Shown here one piece after another: positions 36,793 through 49,503 of a stretch of 64,000 bases of DNA; position 1 is the first letter of the stretch, and each line of letters opens with the position of its first letter. The notes beneath the pieces are model-generated. The model saw nothing but the letters and a program-made list of their open reading frames with translations. It was not told the DNA's origin and did not search any database. The stretch spans positions 110,918-174,917 of the forward strand of contig NZ_MJLZ01000004.1 of the NCBI RefSeq assembly GCF_003666245.1, written 5' to 3'. Made by a program: the position numbers and the translations under genes. The stretch is from Brenneria alni. Its GTDB lineage: Bacteria > Pseudomonadota > Gammaproteobacteria > Enterobacterales > Enterobacteriaceae.

Positions 36793-39069
36793 ATGCTCAA
36801 TCAAGAACTGGAACTCAGTCTCAACATGGCTTTCGCCAGAGCGCGTGAGCACCGACACGAGTTTATGACCGTGGAGCATTTGCTGTTGGCTCTGCTCAGT
36901 AATCCGGCCGCACGTGAAGCACTGGAAGCCTGCACGGTGGATTTGACCGCGCTTCGCCAGGAGCTTGAAACCTTTATTGAACAAACCACGCCAACATTGC
37001 CGAAAAGTGATGATGAGCGTGAAACGCAGCCGACACTCAGCTTCCAGCGGGTGTTGCAGCGTGCGGTCTTTCATGTCCAGTCATCGGGGCGCAGCGAGGT
37101 TTCCGGGGCAAATGTCCTGGTCGCCATTTTCAGTGAACAGGAATCTCAGGCGGCATACCTGCTGCGTAAACATGATGTCAGCCGTCTGGACGTGGTGAAT
37201 TATATCTCGCACGGCACGCGTAAAGAAGAGTCCGGGCAGGCGCCAAACCCGGAGCATCCCGTCAATGAAGAACAGGCCGGAGGGGAAGACCGTATGGAAA
37301 ACTTCACCACCAATCTGAACCAGCTTGCGCGTGTTGGCGGTATTGATCCCCTTATTGGCCGGGACAAAGAACTGGAGCGAACCATTCAGGTTCTGTGCCG
37401 TCGCCGTAAGAATAACCCGCTGCTGGTGGGGGAATCGGGCGTTGGTAAAACGGCGATTGCCGAAGGGCTTGCCTGGCGTATTGTGCAGGGCGACGTGCCG
37501 GAAGTGATGGCGGAATGCACGCTGTATTCACTGGATATCGGCTCTTTGCTGGCCGGGACAAAATACCGGGGCGACTTTGAAAAACGGTTCAAGGCGTTGT
37601 TGAAACAGCTTGAACAAGATCAGAGCAGCATCCTGTTTATTGATGAAATTCATACGATTATTGGTGCGGGTGCGGCCTCCGGTGGTCAGGTTGATGCTGC
37701 CAACCTGATTAAACCTCTGTTATCCAGCGGCAAAATCCGCGTGATTGGATCTACAACGTATCAGGAATTCAGCAATATCTTTGAAAAGGATCGGGCGCTG
37801 GCGCGTCGTTTCCAGAAAATTGATATCACTGAGCCCAGCGTGGAAGAAACCGTACAGATCATTAACGGCCTAAAGCCGAAGTATGAAGCTCACCATGACG
37901 TACGTTATACGGCGAAGGCGGTACGTGCGGCAGTGGAACTGGCGGTGAAATACATCAACGATCGGCATCTGCCGGATAAAGCGATAGATGTGATTGATGA
38001 GGCGGGCGCCCGCAGCCGTTTGATGCCAATCAGCAAGCGAAAGAAAACGGTTAACGTGGCGGATATCGAATCTGTGGTGGCACGTATCGCCCGTATTCCT
38101 GAGAAAACGGTGTCGGCCAGCGATCGTGATGTACTGAGAAACCTGAGCGATCGCCTGAAAATGTTGGTGTTTGGTCAGGACAAAGCGATTGAAGCACTGT
38201 CTGAATCAATCAAGATGAGCCGGGCAGGGCTAGGGCAAGAGCGTAAGCCCGTTGGTTCTTTCCTGTTTGCCGGGCCGACTGGCGTGGGGAAAACGGAAGT
38301 CACGCTGCAACTGGCGAAAGCATTGGATATTGAGCTGCTGCGCTTCGACATGTCCGAGTATATGGAGCGTCACACCGTCAGCCGTTTGATTGGCGCGCCT
38401 CCGGGCTATGTCGGTTACGATCAGGGCGGTTTGCTGACTGATGCGGTGATTAAACACCCTCACTCTGTACTGCTGCTCGATGAAATCGAGAAAGCGCATC
38501 CTGATGTCTTCAACCTGCTGTTGCAGGTAATGGATAACGGTACGCTGACCGACAATAATGGCCGCAAAGCCGACTTCCGCAACGTTATCGTGGTGATGAC
38601 CACCAACGCTGGCGTACGGGAAACCCAGCGTAACTCTATCGGGATCATCCAGCAGGATAACAGCACCGACGCGATGGAAGAGATCAAGAAAGTGTTTACG
38701 CCTGAATTCCGTAACCGTCTTGATGGCATTATCTGGTTCAATCATCTGTCTGCGGAGGTTATTCAGCAGGTGGTGGATAAATTCATCGTTGAACTACAGG
38801 CACAGTTGGATGCGAAAGGTGTATCGCTGGAAGTTAGTGACGAAGCGCGTGACTGGCTGGCAGAGAAGGGTTATGACAAAGCTATGGGCGCACGACCAAT
38901 GGCGAGAGTGATGCAGGAAAACCTGAAAAAACCTTTAGCGAATGAACTGCTGTTTGGTTTGTTGGTCGATGGCGGCTCTGTCAAAGTTGAACTGGATAAA
39001 GAGTCTCAGCAACTGACTTATGGTTTCCAGAGCGCTCAGAAGCGTAAAACGGAAGGCGCAGTCCAATAA
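36793..39069 (+). CDS. clpA: ClpA, ATPase subunit of ClpAP
   Basis: ClpA unfolds substrates and feeds them to ClpP. ATG 36793 (MLNQELELSLNMAF) after GGGGGAGGGGCC gives 758 residues, as in E. coli. The N-domain is followed by two AAA+ modules with Walker A GESGVGKT (near residue 213) and GPTGVGKT (near 494), and the IGL-type ClpP-binding loop. The clpA-infA interval lacks the serW tRNA gene found there in E. coli. Confidence 0.97.
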   Translation: MLNQELELSLNMAFARAREHRHEFMTVEHLLLALLSNPAAREALEACTVDLTALRQELETFIEQTTPTLPKSDDERETQPTLSFQRVLQRAVFHVQSSGRSEVSGANVLVAIFSEQESQAAYLLRKHDVSRLDVVNYISHGTRKEESGQAPNPEHPVNEEQAGGEDRMENFTTNLNQLARVGGIDPLIGRDKELERTIQVLCRRRKNNPLLVGESGVGKTAIAEGLAWRIVQGDVPEVMAECTLYSLDIGSLLAGTKYRGDFEKRFKALLKQLEQDQSSILFIDEIHTIIGAGAASGGQVDAANLIKPLLSSGKIRVIGSTTYQEFSNIFEKDRALARRFQKIDITEPSVEETVQIINGLKPKYEAHHDVRYTAKAVRAAVELAVKYINDRHLPDKAIDVIDEAGARSRLMPISKRKKTVNVADIESVVARIARIPEKTVSASDRDVLRNLSDRLKMLVFGQDKAIEALSESIKMSRAGLGQERKPVGSFLFAGPTGVGKTEVTLQLAKALDIELLRFDMSEYMERHTVSRLIGAPPGYVGYDQGGLLTDAVIKHPHSVLLLDEIEKAHPDVFNLLLQVMDNGTLTDNNGRKADFRNVIVVMTTNAGVRETQRNSIGIIQQDNSTDAMEEIKKVFTPEFRNRLDGIIWFNHLSAEVIQQVVDKFIVELQAQLDAKGVSLEVSDEARDWLAEKGYDKAMGARPMARVMQENLKKPLANELLFGLLVDGGSVKVELDKESQQLTYGFQSAQKRKTEGAVQ

Positions 39070-39109
39070 GGGGCAAGTCTGGTCGGTTATACGAAGTTAA
39101 TAAGGTAAA

Positions 39110-39137
39110 GGGTGATGCTCAGGCATCACCCTTTTTT
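39110..39137 (+). terminator. Terminator after clpA
   Basis: GGGTGATGC (39110-39118) pairs perfectly with GCATCACCC (39123-39131) around TCAG, followed by six T. It is a classical Rho-independent terminator. Confidence 0.93.
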
Positions 39138-39183
39138 GTCAATGTTTTGCGCAAAGAGGCGTATCAATAGCCCAAACACAAAA

Positions 39184-39207
39184 GCCCTTGCCGATTACGG
39201 AAAGGGC
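39184..39207 (-). terminator. Terminator after infA
   Basis: GCCCTT and CCG pair with CGG and AAGGGC around ATTA (one internal mismatch). On the minus strand the stem is followed by TTTTGTGTTT, downstream of infA. Confidence 0.8.
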
Positions 39208-39261
39208 AGCAGAGGTGGAACATCCTCGGATATCGCGTTATGTCAGCGATGGGTGAGCCGG

Positions 39262-39498
<237 letters not shown>

Positions 39499-39593
39499 CT
39501 ACCTTTGTTTTTAACCGGCAAGATAATGCCGAAAAACCCACATTATGTAAAGGAGCGTTCATAAACTGAGTACTATTTATCAACTGCTGTTGT

Positions 39594-40301
39594 CTATTGT
39601 GGCATTGGTTGGGCTAGCGTTTGCGGCCACCAACAGCCATCAGCCATCGGGTTATCCCGCAACTGAAAAAGAAACTGCAAAAAGCGATCACGGGGGATTT
39701 CACATACTCCCAGGGAGGCGGTATGTGTGTTAAGCACCTGACAGTCGATCAGATAACCACCATGACGAATAAAATGTTGTTGAAATGTCAGCAAAGCGTA
39801 TTTAGATGCATTATCGGCACGGCTGAACATTGACTCGCCGCAGAACAACCTACCTTGCGAAATACCATACAATCCGCCAACAAGCGTGCCATTCTGCCAC
39901 ACTTCGACAGAATGTGCTTGTCCTGACTGATGAAGTTCACTATAAGCCAAAATAATGTCCGGACTGATCCAGGTTCCGCCGTCCCGTTCATCGGCACAAG
40001 CGGTAATCACGTCATTAAATGCGTGGTTGAGCGTTACCTGAAAATCGTGCTTACGCAGAAATTTCTTCATGCTGCGACTGATATGAAATGCTCCCGGCAA
40101 TAATACCGCCCGCGGATTAGGCGACCACCATAAAATAGGTTCGCCGGGGGAATACCAGGGAAATATCCCCTGCTGATAAGCCGCCCGCAGCCGGGCAGGA
40201 GAAAGATCGCCGCCTATCGCCAATAATCCATTTGGCTCATCCAATGCATTAATCGGGTCTGGAAAGCGAAGAGAGTCGGGTGAAAGCTGGTACAGTTGCA
40301 T
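39594..40301 (-). CDS. aat: Leucyl/phenylalanyl-tRNA-protein transferase Aat
   Basis: Aat adds Leu or Phe to N-terminal Lys or Arg of proteins, producing the N-degrons read by ClpS, whose gene lies nearby. The 235-residue protein has the conserved [45 protein letters not shown] and the late FCGESMFS motif. E. coli Aat has 234 residues. Confidence 0.96.
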   Translation of the reverse strand: MQLYQLSPDSLRFPDPINALDEPNGLLAIGGDLSPARLRAAYQQGIFPWYSPGEPILWWSPNPRAVLLPGAFHISRSMKKFLRKHDFQVTLNHAFNDVITACADERDGGTWISPDIILAYSELHQSGQAHSVEVWQNGTLVGGLYGISQGRLFCGESMFSRADNASKYALLTFQQHFIRHGGYLIDCQVLNTHTASLGVCEIPRDRFLQFLFQLRDNPMADGCWWPQTLAQPMPQ

Positions 40302-40356
40302 AATCGTCCGGGTGTAGGGTAAACAATGGCTTGCGCATGATACGCCATGCTATAAA

Positions 40357-42099
40357 TTAAATGTGCTGATGAAATTGCCAGTAACGCCCCTGCCGGGACA
40401 TTAATGCTTGATGATTCCCCTGTTCGATTATCTGACCGCCGTCCATTACACAAATACGATCCATTGATTCTAACGCATACAGCCGATGAGTAATCACAAT
40501 CAGCGTTTTTCCTGCACAGTGCTGGCGCAGTAATTGTAAAATGCGCTGTTCGGTTTCAGCATCCAATCCTTCGGTTGGCTCATCCAGTAATACCAGCGGA
40601 GCCGCCGGCAACAAAGCCCGCGCAAGGCCGATACGACGCTGTTCGCCACCCGAGAGCTGGCGTCCGCCTTCACCAAGCCAGGCATTCAGCCCTTCATTCT
40701 CCAATAGCTTATCCAAACCGACCTGTTGCAACACCGTCACTAGCTGTTCATCACGGGCGGCGGGAGCGGCCAGTAACAGATTATCGCGTAACGTAGCGCT
40801 AAAAATATGAACACGCTGTGGCACGACGCTCATCATGCTGCGCAGATCATCCTCACGCCATGAAGATAATGGAAAACCGTTCAACGCTATTTCACCCTGT
40901 TCACAGTCCCATGCGCGGGTAAGCAGTTGCAGCAGGGTGGATTTACCACATCCGGTACGTCCAAGCAGCGCCAGATGCTCGCCAGCACGGATATTGAGCG
41001 AGATATCACTCAGGACGGGCAAGGGTTGATCCGGGTAGGTGAAGCTGACGCTATCTAAATCAAGCGAGGCCGCCTGTGCCACCGGCGGGCCTTGCTCCGG
41101 GAAGGTAATCTCCGTCGGCTGGCGGATGATCTGATCAACACGGGCGGCAGATGCGATGACCTGCCCCATATGCTGGAACGCGCCTGCTACCGGTGCCAGC
41201 GCTTCAAAGGCGGCCAGCGCGGCAAAGACGAATAGGGCAATCAACGCGCCGGGCTGCGTGTTTTCGCCAACGCCTGTCGCGGCCAGCCATAACATCAGGG
41301 TGACGGTCAGCCCACTACACAAAATCATCAGCGCCTGAGACAGGCCCGTCAGAGTAGCCTGCTGCTGTTGACGCGCCAGCCAGCGTATTTCTAACTGCGC
41401 CAATTGCTGACGCGAGGCTGATAGCGCGCCAAAGACGGTCAGTTCCGCCTGCCCCTGTAGCCAGCCTGTCAACTGGATACGATATTGCGCCCGTAAAGCC
41501 GTCAGTTCCTGCCCGATAGGCTGCCCTGCCCGATAAAACAGCACTGGCAGAAGCAGTAACAGGGACAGCATGATGGCGCACAATATCAGCGCCAGCGAAA
41601 CGTCCAGCCAGCTTAAACCATAAGTGACGATCAGAATAACCAGCAGTGCGCTGACAATCGGAGAAATAACACGCAGGTATAAATGGTCGAGCGTATCGAC
41701 ATCGGCGACCAGCCGGTTCAGCAGGTCAGCTTGGCGAAACCTTGCGATACCGCCGGGAGAAAGGGGCAGGATACGAGAAAAGGTAAATACGCGCAGGTGT
41801 TGCAGAACGCGGAACGTCGCATCATGGCTGACCAGCCTTTCGGCGTAACGGCCTGCGGTTCGGGCAATGGCCGCGCCTCTCACCCCTGCTGCGGGCAGCA
41901 TATAGTTAAAGGAGTATAATCCGGCGACACCTGCCAATGCCGCCCCGGCCAGAAACCAGCCGGACAACGCAAGCAGCCCGATGCTGGCCAACAGCGTCAC
42001 GATGGCTAAAATGACGCCCAGACTCAAGCGCCAGATATGACGGCGATAGAGTGCCAGAAAGGGTTTTAAAACCTGCATTGCTTTTATTTGCGGCGACAT
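40357..42099 (-). CDS. cydC: CydC, glutathione/cysteine exporter subunit
   Basis: CydDC is a heterodimeric ABC exporter of glutathione and cysteine to the periplasm, needed for cytochrome bd assembly. This 580-residue protein has six N-terminal membrane helices, Walker A GRTGCGKST, signature LSGGEQRR and Walker B LVLLDEPTEGLD. The start at 42099 lies one base after the cydD stop; Met8 at 42078 is an alternative. Confidence 0.95.
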   Translation of the reverse strand: MSPQIKAMQVLKPFLALYRRHIWRLSLGVILAIVTLLASIGLLALSGWFLAGAALAGVAGLYSFNYMLPAAGVRGAAIARTAGRYAERLVSHDATFRVLQHLRVFTFSRILPLSPGGIARFRQADLLNRLVADVDTLDHLYLRVISPIVSALLVILIVTYGLSWLDVSLALILCAIMLSLLLLLPVLFYRAGQPIGQELTALRAQYRIQLTGWLQGQAELTVFGALSASRQQLAQLEIRWLARQQQQATLTGLSQALMILCSGLTVTLMLWLAATGVGENTQPGALIALFVFAALAAFEALAPVAGAFQHMGQVIASAARVDQIIRQPTEITFPEQGPPVAQAASLDLDSVSFTYPDQPLPVLSDISLNIRAGEHLALLGRTGCGKSTLLQLLTRAWDCEQGEIALNGFPLSSWREDDLRSMMSVVPQRVHIFSATLRDNLLLAAPAARDEQLVTVLQQVGLDKLLENEGLNAWLGEGGRQLSGGEQRRIGLARALLPAAPLVLLDEPTEGLDAETEQRILQLLRQHCAGKTLIVITHRLYALESMDRICVMDGGQIIEQGNHQALMSRQGRYWQFHQHI

Positions 42100-42100
42100 A

Positions 42101-43867
42101 TCATAACTCTCCCTGGCGTTGTGCCATCAGTTCAGCAAAGGCGCCGGATTGTGTGCTGAGTGCCTGATAATCACCCTGCTGCACTAACTGACCATGACTC
42201 ATCACCCAAATGGCGTCGTAATCGATGGTGTCATTCAATTGATGCGTGACTAAGAGTGTGGTCTGATTACGCGCCGCCTCATTTAACGCCCCCATGACCC
42301 GCTGTTCACTGTGTGCATCCAGGCTGGCCGCCGGTTCATCGAGCAGCAGCAGGTGGCAGGGATTAATAAGCGCACGGGCCACCGCGACGCGTTGGGCCTG
42401 TCCCACTGAAAGACGTGCCGCGCCATCGCCAATGGGGGTATCTAAACCCTGTGGCAGTTGAGGCAGGAATTCATGTACATACGCCCGTTCAATGGCTTGT
42501 TGCAATTCATTGTCGGTGGCCTGCGGTTTTCCCAGCAAGATATTGGCCCGCAGGCTTTGTTCCGGCAGATGAGGGTTTTGTCCCACCCAGCTTAACTGCT
42601 TGCGCCACGATTCAGGTGAGAGCGTATTCAGCTCGATGCGGTTAACGGTCAGGGAACCGCGGTAAGGCAAGAAACCAAGCAGCGCATTCAGCAGAGAGCT
42701 TTTTCCCGCGCCGCTGATGCCAACCAGCGCGATACGTTTGCCCGCCCCCACGGTGAACGTCAATGGCTGAGTCAGCGGCGTACCATCAGGCGCCAGAATG
42801 ATCAGATCGTTAGCACGGATTTCAATGGCGCCATCACTGCTGAATTCATGCTCTCCAGAACCGACGGTTTCGCCTTCCGCCGCCAGAAACGTCACCAATG
42901 ATTCTGCGGCGCCGACAGCCTGAGCTTTGGCGTGGTAAAACGTGCCGAGATCGCGCAATGGCTGGAAGAATTCAGGCGCCAGAATCAACACCAGAAACCC
43001 GGCAAACAGTGTAACGCCCATACCGTAATGACCGAAATTCAGCTCTCCCAGATACGAAAAACCAAAGTAAACCGCTACTACAGCGATAGAAATAGAGGCG
43101 AAAAATTCCAGTACGCCGGAGGATAGGAAAGCCATGCGCAGCACTTCCATCGTGCGGATACGAAAGTCTTCGGAAGCGTTGCTGATTTGTTCCGTTTCCG
43201 CATCACCCCGATTAAACAGACGCAGGGTCTCTAATCCGCGCAGACGATCGAGAAAATGTCCGCTCAAACGCGCCAACGCCAGAAAATTACGACGGTTGGC
43301 ATCGGCTGCCCCCATGCCCACCAGCGCCATAAAGAGTGGAATCAGGGGAGCGGTCAGCAACAGAATAAGACCTGCGGCCCAATTGATTGGAAAGATTGCG
43401 ATCAGAATAAGCAGCGGGATCAGTGCAGCAAGATACATCTGGGGAAGATAGCGGGAATAGTAATCCTGCATATCTTCAACCTGTTCCAGAATCATGGTAG
43501 CCCAGCTTCCCGCCGGTTTCCCCTGAACCCAGGCCGGGCCTAACTGCTGTAGTCTGTCTAACACCAGCTTACGGATTTGTTGCCGTACAGCCTGCCCGCA
43601 CATAAAACCCACCCGCTCCCGCAGCAGGCTATTTAATGCCCGCAGAACAAACGTGGCGACAAGCAGCAGAAAGGGCGAGAGCAAGGAATCACGCGGCGTA
43701 TGATCCATAATCAAGGCATGTAGCAGCGAAGCTAATAGCCATGCCTGCGCAATAATCAGAACTCCACTCAGAAAACCGAGCAGCAGTGAAAGTCGCAACC
43801 AGCGCTGCGCCAGCGTGCTTTGTTGTTTTAGCCAATGCGTGAGTTCTTGCTGTCTGGTTTTTTTCAT
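42101..43867 (-). CDS. cydD: CydD, glutathione/cysteine exporter subunit
   Basis: The partner of CydC, 588 residues as in E. coli. It has six membrane helices, Walker A GISGAGKSS, the signature-like LSVGQAQR and Walker B LLLLDEPAASLD. It lies between trxB and cydC, all on the minus strand, the conserved enterobacterial order. Confidence 0.96.
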   Translation of the reverse strand: MKKTRQQELTHWLKQQSTLAQRWLRLSLLLGFLSGVLIIAQAWLLASLLHALIMDHTPRDSLLSPFLLLVATFVLRALNSLLRERVGFMCGQAVRQQIRKLVLDRLQQLGPAWVQGKPAGSWATMILEQVEDMQDYYSRYLPQMYLAALIPLLILIAIFPINWAAGLILLLTAPLIPLFMALVGMGAADANRRNFLALARLSGHFLDRLRGLETLRLFNRGDAETEQISNASEDFRIRTMEVLRMAFLSSGVLEFFASISIAVVAVYFGFSYLGELNFGHYGMGVTLFAGFLVLILAPEFFQPLRDLGTFYHAKAQAVGAAESLVTFLAAEGETVGSGEHEFSSDGAIEIRANDLIILAPDGTPLTQPLTFTVGAGKRIALVGISGAGKSSLLNALLGFLPYRGSLTVNRIELNTLSPESWRKQLSWVGQNPHLPEQSLRANILLGKPQATDNELQQAIERAYVHEFLPQLPQGLDTPIGDGAARLSVGQAQRVAVARALINPCHLLLLDEPAASLDAHSEQRVMGALNEAARNQTTLLVTHQLNDTIDYDAIWVMSHGQLVQQGDYQALSTQSGAFAELMAQRQGEL

Positions 43868-44053
43868 CAGATACCAGGTCGTTATTTGTATGGAAGAACG
43901 CTAATAAAAAATAACGTCTATATAACCGTTATTTAACAATGTTGCCGTCCTGTGCTCAGAATGCCGTCATGTTACCTCGACAAAATCACTCTGCAAACGA
44001 AAAGGCGGGAGATGATCAATTTTTGAGTGATAAAGCAGGGGGGGGACATATCT

Positions 44054-44078
44054 ATCCGGGGCAGCGTTCGCCCCGGAT
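44054..44078 (-). terminator. Hairpin downstream of trxB
   Basis: ATCCGGGGC (44054-44062) pairs perfectly with GCCCCGGAT (44070-44078) around a seven-base loop, 13 bases after the trxB stop. There is no U tract on the minus strand, so it may only be partial or an mRNA 3' stem. Confidence 0.45.
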
Positions 44079-44090
44079 GGCAAAAGCGTG

Positions 44091-45588
<1,498 letters not shown>

Positions 45589-46083
45589 ATGGTAGATTCT
45601 AAAAAACGGCCAGGAAAAGATCTCGATCGTATCGATCGCAACATCCTGAACGAATTACAAAAAGACGGGCGTATTTCTAATGTCGAGCTTTCCAAACGGG
45701 TGGGATTATCTCCGACGCCCTGCCTGGAACGCGTACGTCGTCTGGAACGACAGGGCTTTATTAATGGCTATACCGCACTGTTGAATCCGCATTATCTGGA
45801 TGCATCACTACTGGTTTTCGTTGAGATAACGCTAAATCGTGGTGCGCCTGATGTGTTTGAGCAGTTTAATTCGGCAGTTCAAAAACTTGAAGAAATTCAG
45901 GAGTGTCATCTGGTTTCCGGCGATTTTGACTACCTGTTGAAAACCCGCGTACCGGATATGTCCGCCTATCGTAAGCTGTTGGGCGAGACGCTGCTGCGGC
46001 TGCCGGGCGTGAACGACACCCGCACCTATGTCGTGATGGAAGAAGTTAAACAAAGCAATCGTTTGGTCATTAAGACCCGATGA
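45589..46083 (+). CDS. lrp: Leucine-responsive regulatory protein Lrp
   Basis: Lrp is a global regulator of amino-acid metabolism, fimbriae and transport, assembling octamers. ATG 45589 gives the 164 residues of the E. coli protein, with the N-terminal HTH (GRISNVELSKRVGLSPTPCLERVRRLE) and the C-terminal RAM ligand domain. The frame extends upstream to 45559 without conservation. Confidence 0.97.
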   Translation: MVDSKKRPGKDLDRIDRNILNELQKDGRISNVELSKRVGLSPTPCLERVRRLERQGFINGYTALLNPHYLDASLLVFVEITLNRGAPDVFEQFNSAVQKLEEIQECHLVSGDFDYLLKTRVPDMSAYRKLLGETLLRLPGVNDTRTYVVMEEVKQSNRLVIKTR

Positions 46084-46121
46084 ATGCATGGGTGCAAAAC
46101 CCGATAAATTCAGCTACACTC

Positions 46122-46137
46122 CTGTGAATTTATACAG
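46122..46137. promoter_or_regulatory. LexA box upstream of ftsK
   Basis: CTGTGAATTTATACAG matches CTG-N10-CAG with the A/T-rich core of SOS boxes, 63 bases upstream of ftsK. In E. coli ftsK (dinH) has a LexA-controlled promoter, so conservation of SOS control is likely. Confidence 0.8.
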
Positions 46138-46199
46138 TTTCAGCGCCGGGTTTTCCTCGGCGCTTTGTCATAAACCTTTACAGGCCCCTGGAGAGACGC

Positions 46200-49100
46200 T
46201 TGAGCCAGGAATATACAGAAGATAAAGATATTACCCTGAGAAAACTCAGTGGTGCCCGCCGTTTACTTGAAGCGATTTTGATCGTAGTGGCGCTTTTTGC
46301 TGTTTATCTTAGTGTCGCATTACTCAGTTTTAGCCCTTCGGATCCCAGTTGGTCGCAAACCGCGTGGCATGAACCTATCCACAACGTTGGTGGTGTGGCG
46401 GGCGCCTGGCTGGCTGACACCCTGTTTTTTATTTTTGGCGTGCTGGCCTATGCCATTCCCCCGATTATGCTGTGTCTGTGCTGGTCGGCTTTTCGTCAGC
46501 GTGATAACCAGAACTCGGTGGACTATTTTACCTTTTCGTTACGCTTGATCGGGACTCTGGCGTTAATTCTGACCTCATGTGGTCTGGCGGCGTTGAATAT
46601 TGACGACCTCTACTATTTTGCCTCCGGCGGTGTATTAGGCAGCCTGTTAAGCAGCGCTATGGTTCCCCGGTTTAACAGCATGGGCGCGACGTTGATCTTA
46701 TTGTGCGTCTGGGCAGCAGGTCTGACGCTGTTTAGCGGTTGGTCATGGTTGACGATCGCCGAAAAAATAGGTGCGGCGGTAATGGGCTGTCTGACATTTA
46801 TGTCTAATCGCTCGCGTAGCGATAGCGGGCCTGAACCGTTGTCTCTTGACACCGCCGATAACCGGGATTCGTCTGAAGCGTCAGCAGATAGTGAGAATGA
46901 CGCATTATTTTCAGCACCGCCGATAACCGGCGAGCCTGAAGAGGCGAACCCAGTGGAGCAGGAGAGGGAGCAGCAATTGCCCACCCCGGCGGCATCAGAT
47001 TCGTCACCAATGATTTCGCCGGCAATGGAAAGGCAGCAGACTGATCAGCAGGTTGCGCCGGAACAAACTGCCGTCCGGCAGCAAATTGATGCCGCCTCAA
47101 CGCTCAATCCGCCTCTGTATTCTTTTGAAGTGCCGGATACCGTTGCCGATCCTGATAGCCGTGCGGGGGCGTATCATCCTTATGGTAGCGCGGATATCCC
47201 GCCGATTGCGCAACCGCAGATCATCCATCCTATTGATCGGAGCTCCCAGAGTGGGCAGGCTGATACGCCAGAGGGAATGGCGGCGGCATTTAAGGCCACT
47301 AATACTTTTATGCCGGCCTTCAGTACTGATGATGAAAACAATTCGCAGGTAAAACAGGGGGTAGGGCCGGAATTACCCCGCCCAAACCCGGTGCGTATTC
47401 CAACTCGCCGCGAACTGGCCTCGTATGGCATTAAATTGCCATCACAGCGCCTGGCTGAACAACAGGCCAGAGCGTCGCACGTGCAGGAAGACACGGTTAA
47501 CAACGGTACGACGCATGATGATGCGTCTCTGGATGATATTGCGCAGCAGGAAGCCGCGTTACAGCAGGAGTATATCCAACAGCAGCGTCAGCGTTATGGC
47601 GAAGACGCTCTTCAGCAGGAAGAGGATGAAAACGCGTTACTACAGGCGCAACTGGCTAAAGATTTTGCTGCGCAGCAGCAATCCCGTTATGGCGACGTGG
47701 ATCAAGCGCCCTCAGACCAGCACGAACCGGCGCCGAACCATACTGCTTTGTCTGATGAAGAGCCTGCGGCGCCCATCCGTCAGCCAATAATGGATAGTCT
47801 GATTCATCCGTTCCTGATGCGTAACGAGCAGCCGCTGCAAAAACCGACGACGCCTTTGCCAACGCTGGATTTATTGACGTCGCCGCCGGTAAGTGAAGCG
47901 CCGGTAGATGATTTTGCGCTCGAGCAAACTGCACGTCTGATTGAGGCTCGTCTGGGGGATTATCGGGTAAAAGCGGACGTAGTCGATCACTATCCCGGGC
48001 CGGTAATTACCCGCTTTGAGTTGGATTTGGCGCCGGGCGTGAAAGCGGCGCGTATCTCTAATTTATCACGCGATCTGGCGCGTTCGCTGTCAGTTGTTGC
48101 GGTACGTATTGTGGAAGTTATTCCGGGCAAACCTTATGTGGGGCTGGAATTGCCTAACAAGCATCGTCAAACCGTTTATCTGCGGGAAGTGCTCGATTGC
48201 GCCAAATTCCGTGATAATCCTTCGCCACTGGCCATCGTGCTGGGTAAAGATATCGCCGGGCAGCCTGTGGTTGCCGATCTGGCGAAAATGCCCCACTTAC
48301 TGGTGGCCGGTACGACCGGCTCAGGCAAATCCGTCGGCGTCAACGCCATGATCATCAGCATGTTGTATAAGGCGACGCCGGAAGAAGTGCGCTTTATCAT
48401 GATCGACCCGAAAATGCTGGAGCTGTCTGTCTATGAAGGTATTCCGCATCTGTTAACGGAAGTGGTCACCGATATGAAAGATGCGGCTAATGCATTGCGC
48501 TGGTGTGTCGGTGAAATGGAGCGCCGTTATAAGCTGATGTCAGCACTTGGGGTCCGTAACCTGTCTGGATATAACGAGCGGGTCATGGAGGCGAATGCGA
48601 TGGGGCGCCCTATTCCCGATCCGTTCTGGAAGCCGGGCGACAGTATGGACATGACGCCACCGGTTCTGGAAAAATTGCCTTATATCGTCGTTATGGTGGA
48701 TGAATTTGCTGATTTGATGATGGCGGTGGGCAAGAAAGTTGAAGAACTTATCGCCCGACTGGCGCAGAAAGCCCGTGCGGCAGGTATTCACCTGGTGTTG
48801 GCCACGCAAAGGCCGTCAGTGGATGTGATAACCGGCTTGATCAAGGCGAATATTCCGACTCGTATCGCGTTTACGGTATCCAGTAAGATTGACTCGCGGA
48901 CTATTCTTGATCAAGGCGGCGCCGAATCATTACTGGGGATGGGGGATATGCTGTATATGGCGCCCAACTCATCAATACCGGTGCGAGTGCATGGCGCATT
49001 TGTTCGTGATCAGGAAGTTCATGCCGTGGTGCAGGATTGGAAAGCACGCGGGCGGCCTCAATATATCGACAATATCGTCAGCGGCGGTGATGACGGCGAA

Positions 49101-49331
49101 GGGGGCAGCCTGGGTCTGGATGGCGATGAAGAGCTTGATCCCTTATTTGATCAGGCGGTTGCCTTTGTGGTGGACAAACGTCGGGCATCTATCTCCGGTG
49201 TGCAGCGCCAGTTCCGCATTGGCTACAATCGTGCTGCGCGCATAGTGGAGCAGATGGAAGCGCAGGGCATCGTCAGTTCTCCTGGTCATAACGGTAACCG
49301 TGAGGTGCTGGCTCCACCACCAATGGAGTAA
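46200..49331 (+). CDS. ftsK: DNA translocase FtsK
   Basis: FtsK anchors at the septum and pumps DNA so that XerCD can resolve dimers at dif. The start is TTG 46200 ([10 protein letters not shown], as in E. coli) after CCTGGAGAG. About four to five membrane spans occupy residues 20-190. A Gln/Pro/Glu-rich linker follows to about residue 560, then the RecA-like motor with Walker A GTTGSGKS (near residue 703) and the winged-helix gamma domain that reads KOPS. At 1043 residues it is about 290 shorter than E. coli FtsK; the linker accounts for the difference. Confidence 0.96.
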   Translation: MSQEYTEDKDITLRKLSGARRLLEAILIVVALFAVYLSVALLSFSPSDPSWSQTAWHEPIHNVGGVAGAWLADTLFFIFGVLAYAIPPIMLCLCWSAFRQRDNQNSVDYFTFSLRLIGTLALILTSCGLAALNIDDLYYFASGGVLGSLLSSAMVPRFNSMGATLILLCVWAAGLTLFSGWSWLTIAEKIGAAVMGCLTFMSNRSRSDSGPEPLSLDTADNRDSSEASADSENDALFSAPPITGEPEEANPVEQEREQQLPTPAASDSSPMISPAMERQQTDQQVAPEQTAVRQQIDAASTLNPPLYSFEVPDTVADPDSRAGAYHPYGSADIPPIAQPQIIHPIDRSSQSGQADTPEGMAAAFKATNTFMPAFSTDDENNSQVKQGVGPELPRPNPVRIPTRRELASYGIKLPSQRLAEQQARASHVQEDTVNNGTTHDDASLDDIAQQEAALQQEYIQQQRQRYGEDALQQEEDENALLQAQLAKDFAAQQQSRYGDVDQAPSDQHEPAPNHTALSDEEPAAPIRQPIMDSLIHPFLMRNEQPLQKPTTPLPTLDLLTSPPVSEAPVDDFALEQTARLIEARLGDYRVKADVVDHYPGPVITRFELDLAPGVKAARISNLSRDLARSLSVVAVRIVEVIPGKPYVGLELPNKHRQTVYLREVLDCAKFRDNPSPLAIVLGKDIAGQPVVADLAKMPHLLVAGTTGSGKSVGVNAMIISMLYKATPEEVRFIMIDPKMLELSVYEGIPHLLTEVVTDMKDAANALRWCVGEMERRYKLMSALGVRNLSGYNERVMEANAMGRPIPDPFWKPGDSMDMTPPVLEKLPYIVVMVDEFADLMMAVGKKVEELIARLAQKARAAGIHLVLATQRPSVDVITGLIKANIPTRIAFTVSSKIDSRTILDQGGAESLLGMGDMLYMAPNSSIPVRVHGAFVRDQEVHAVVQDWKARGRPQYIDNIVSGGDDGEGGSLGLDGDEELDPLFDQAVAFVVDKRRASISGVQRQFRIGYNRAARIVEQMEAQGIVSSPGHNGNREVLAPPPME

Positions 49332-49337
49332 ATATAT

Positions 49338-49361
49338 CAAGGGCTGCGGTTGCAGCCCTTG
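49338..49361 (+). terminator. Hairpin after ftsK
   Basis: CAAGGGCTGC pairs with GCAGCCCTTG around GGTT, directly after the ftsK stop. There is no U tract, so its efficiency as a terminator is uncertain. Confidence 0.5.
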
Positions 49362-49503
49362 TGCAAAGAAGCGTAAGAGCCGCAATTAGCAGACAATTCA
49401 CCTATCTCTGTCTGAGTGGGTTCAGCTAAAGTATTAGCCACGCAGAGAGTCTGATTTCTTCACAACAATGGCTGTGATGTCAGAAAATTCAAAGGATTTT
49501 TGT

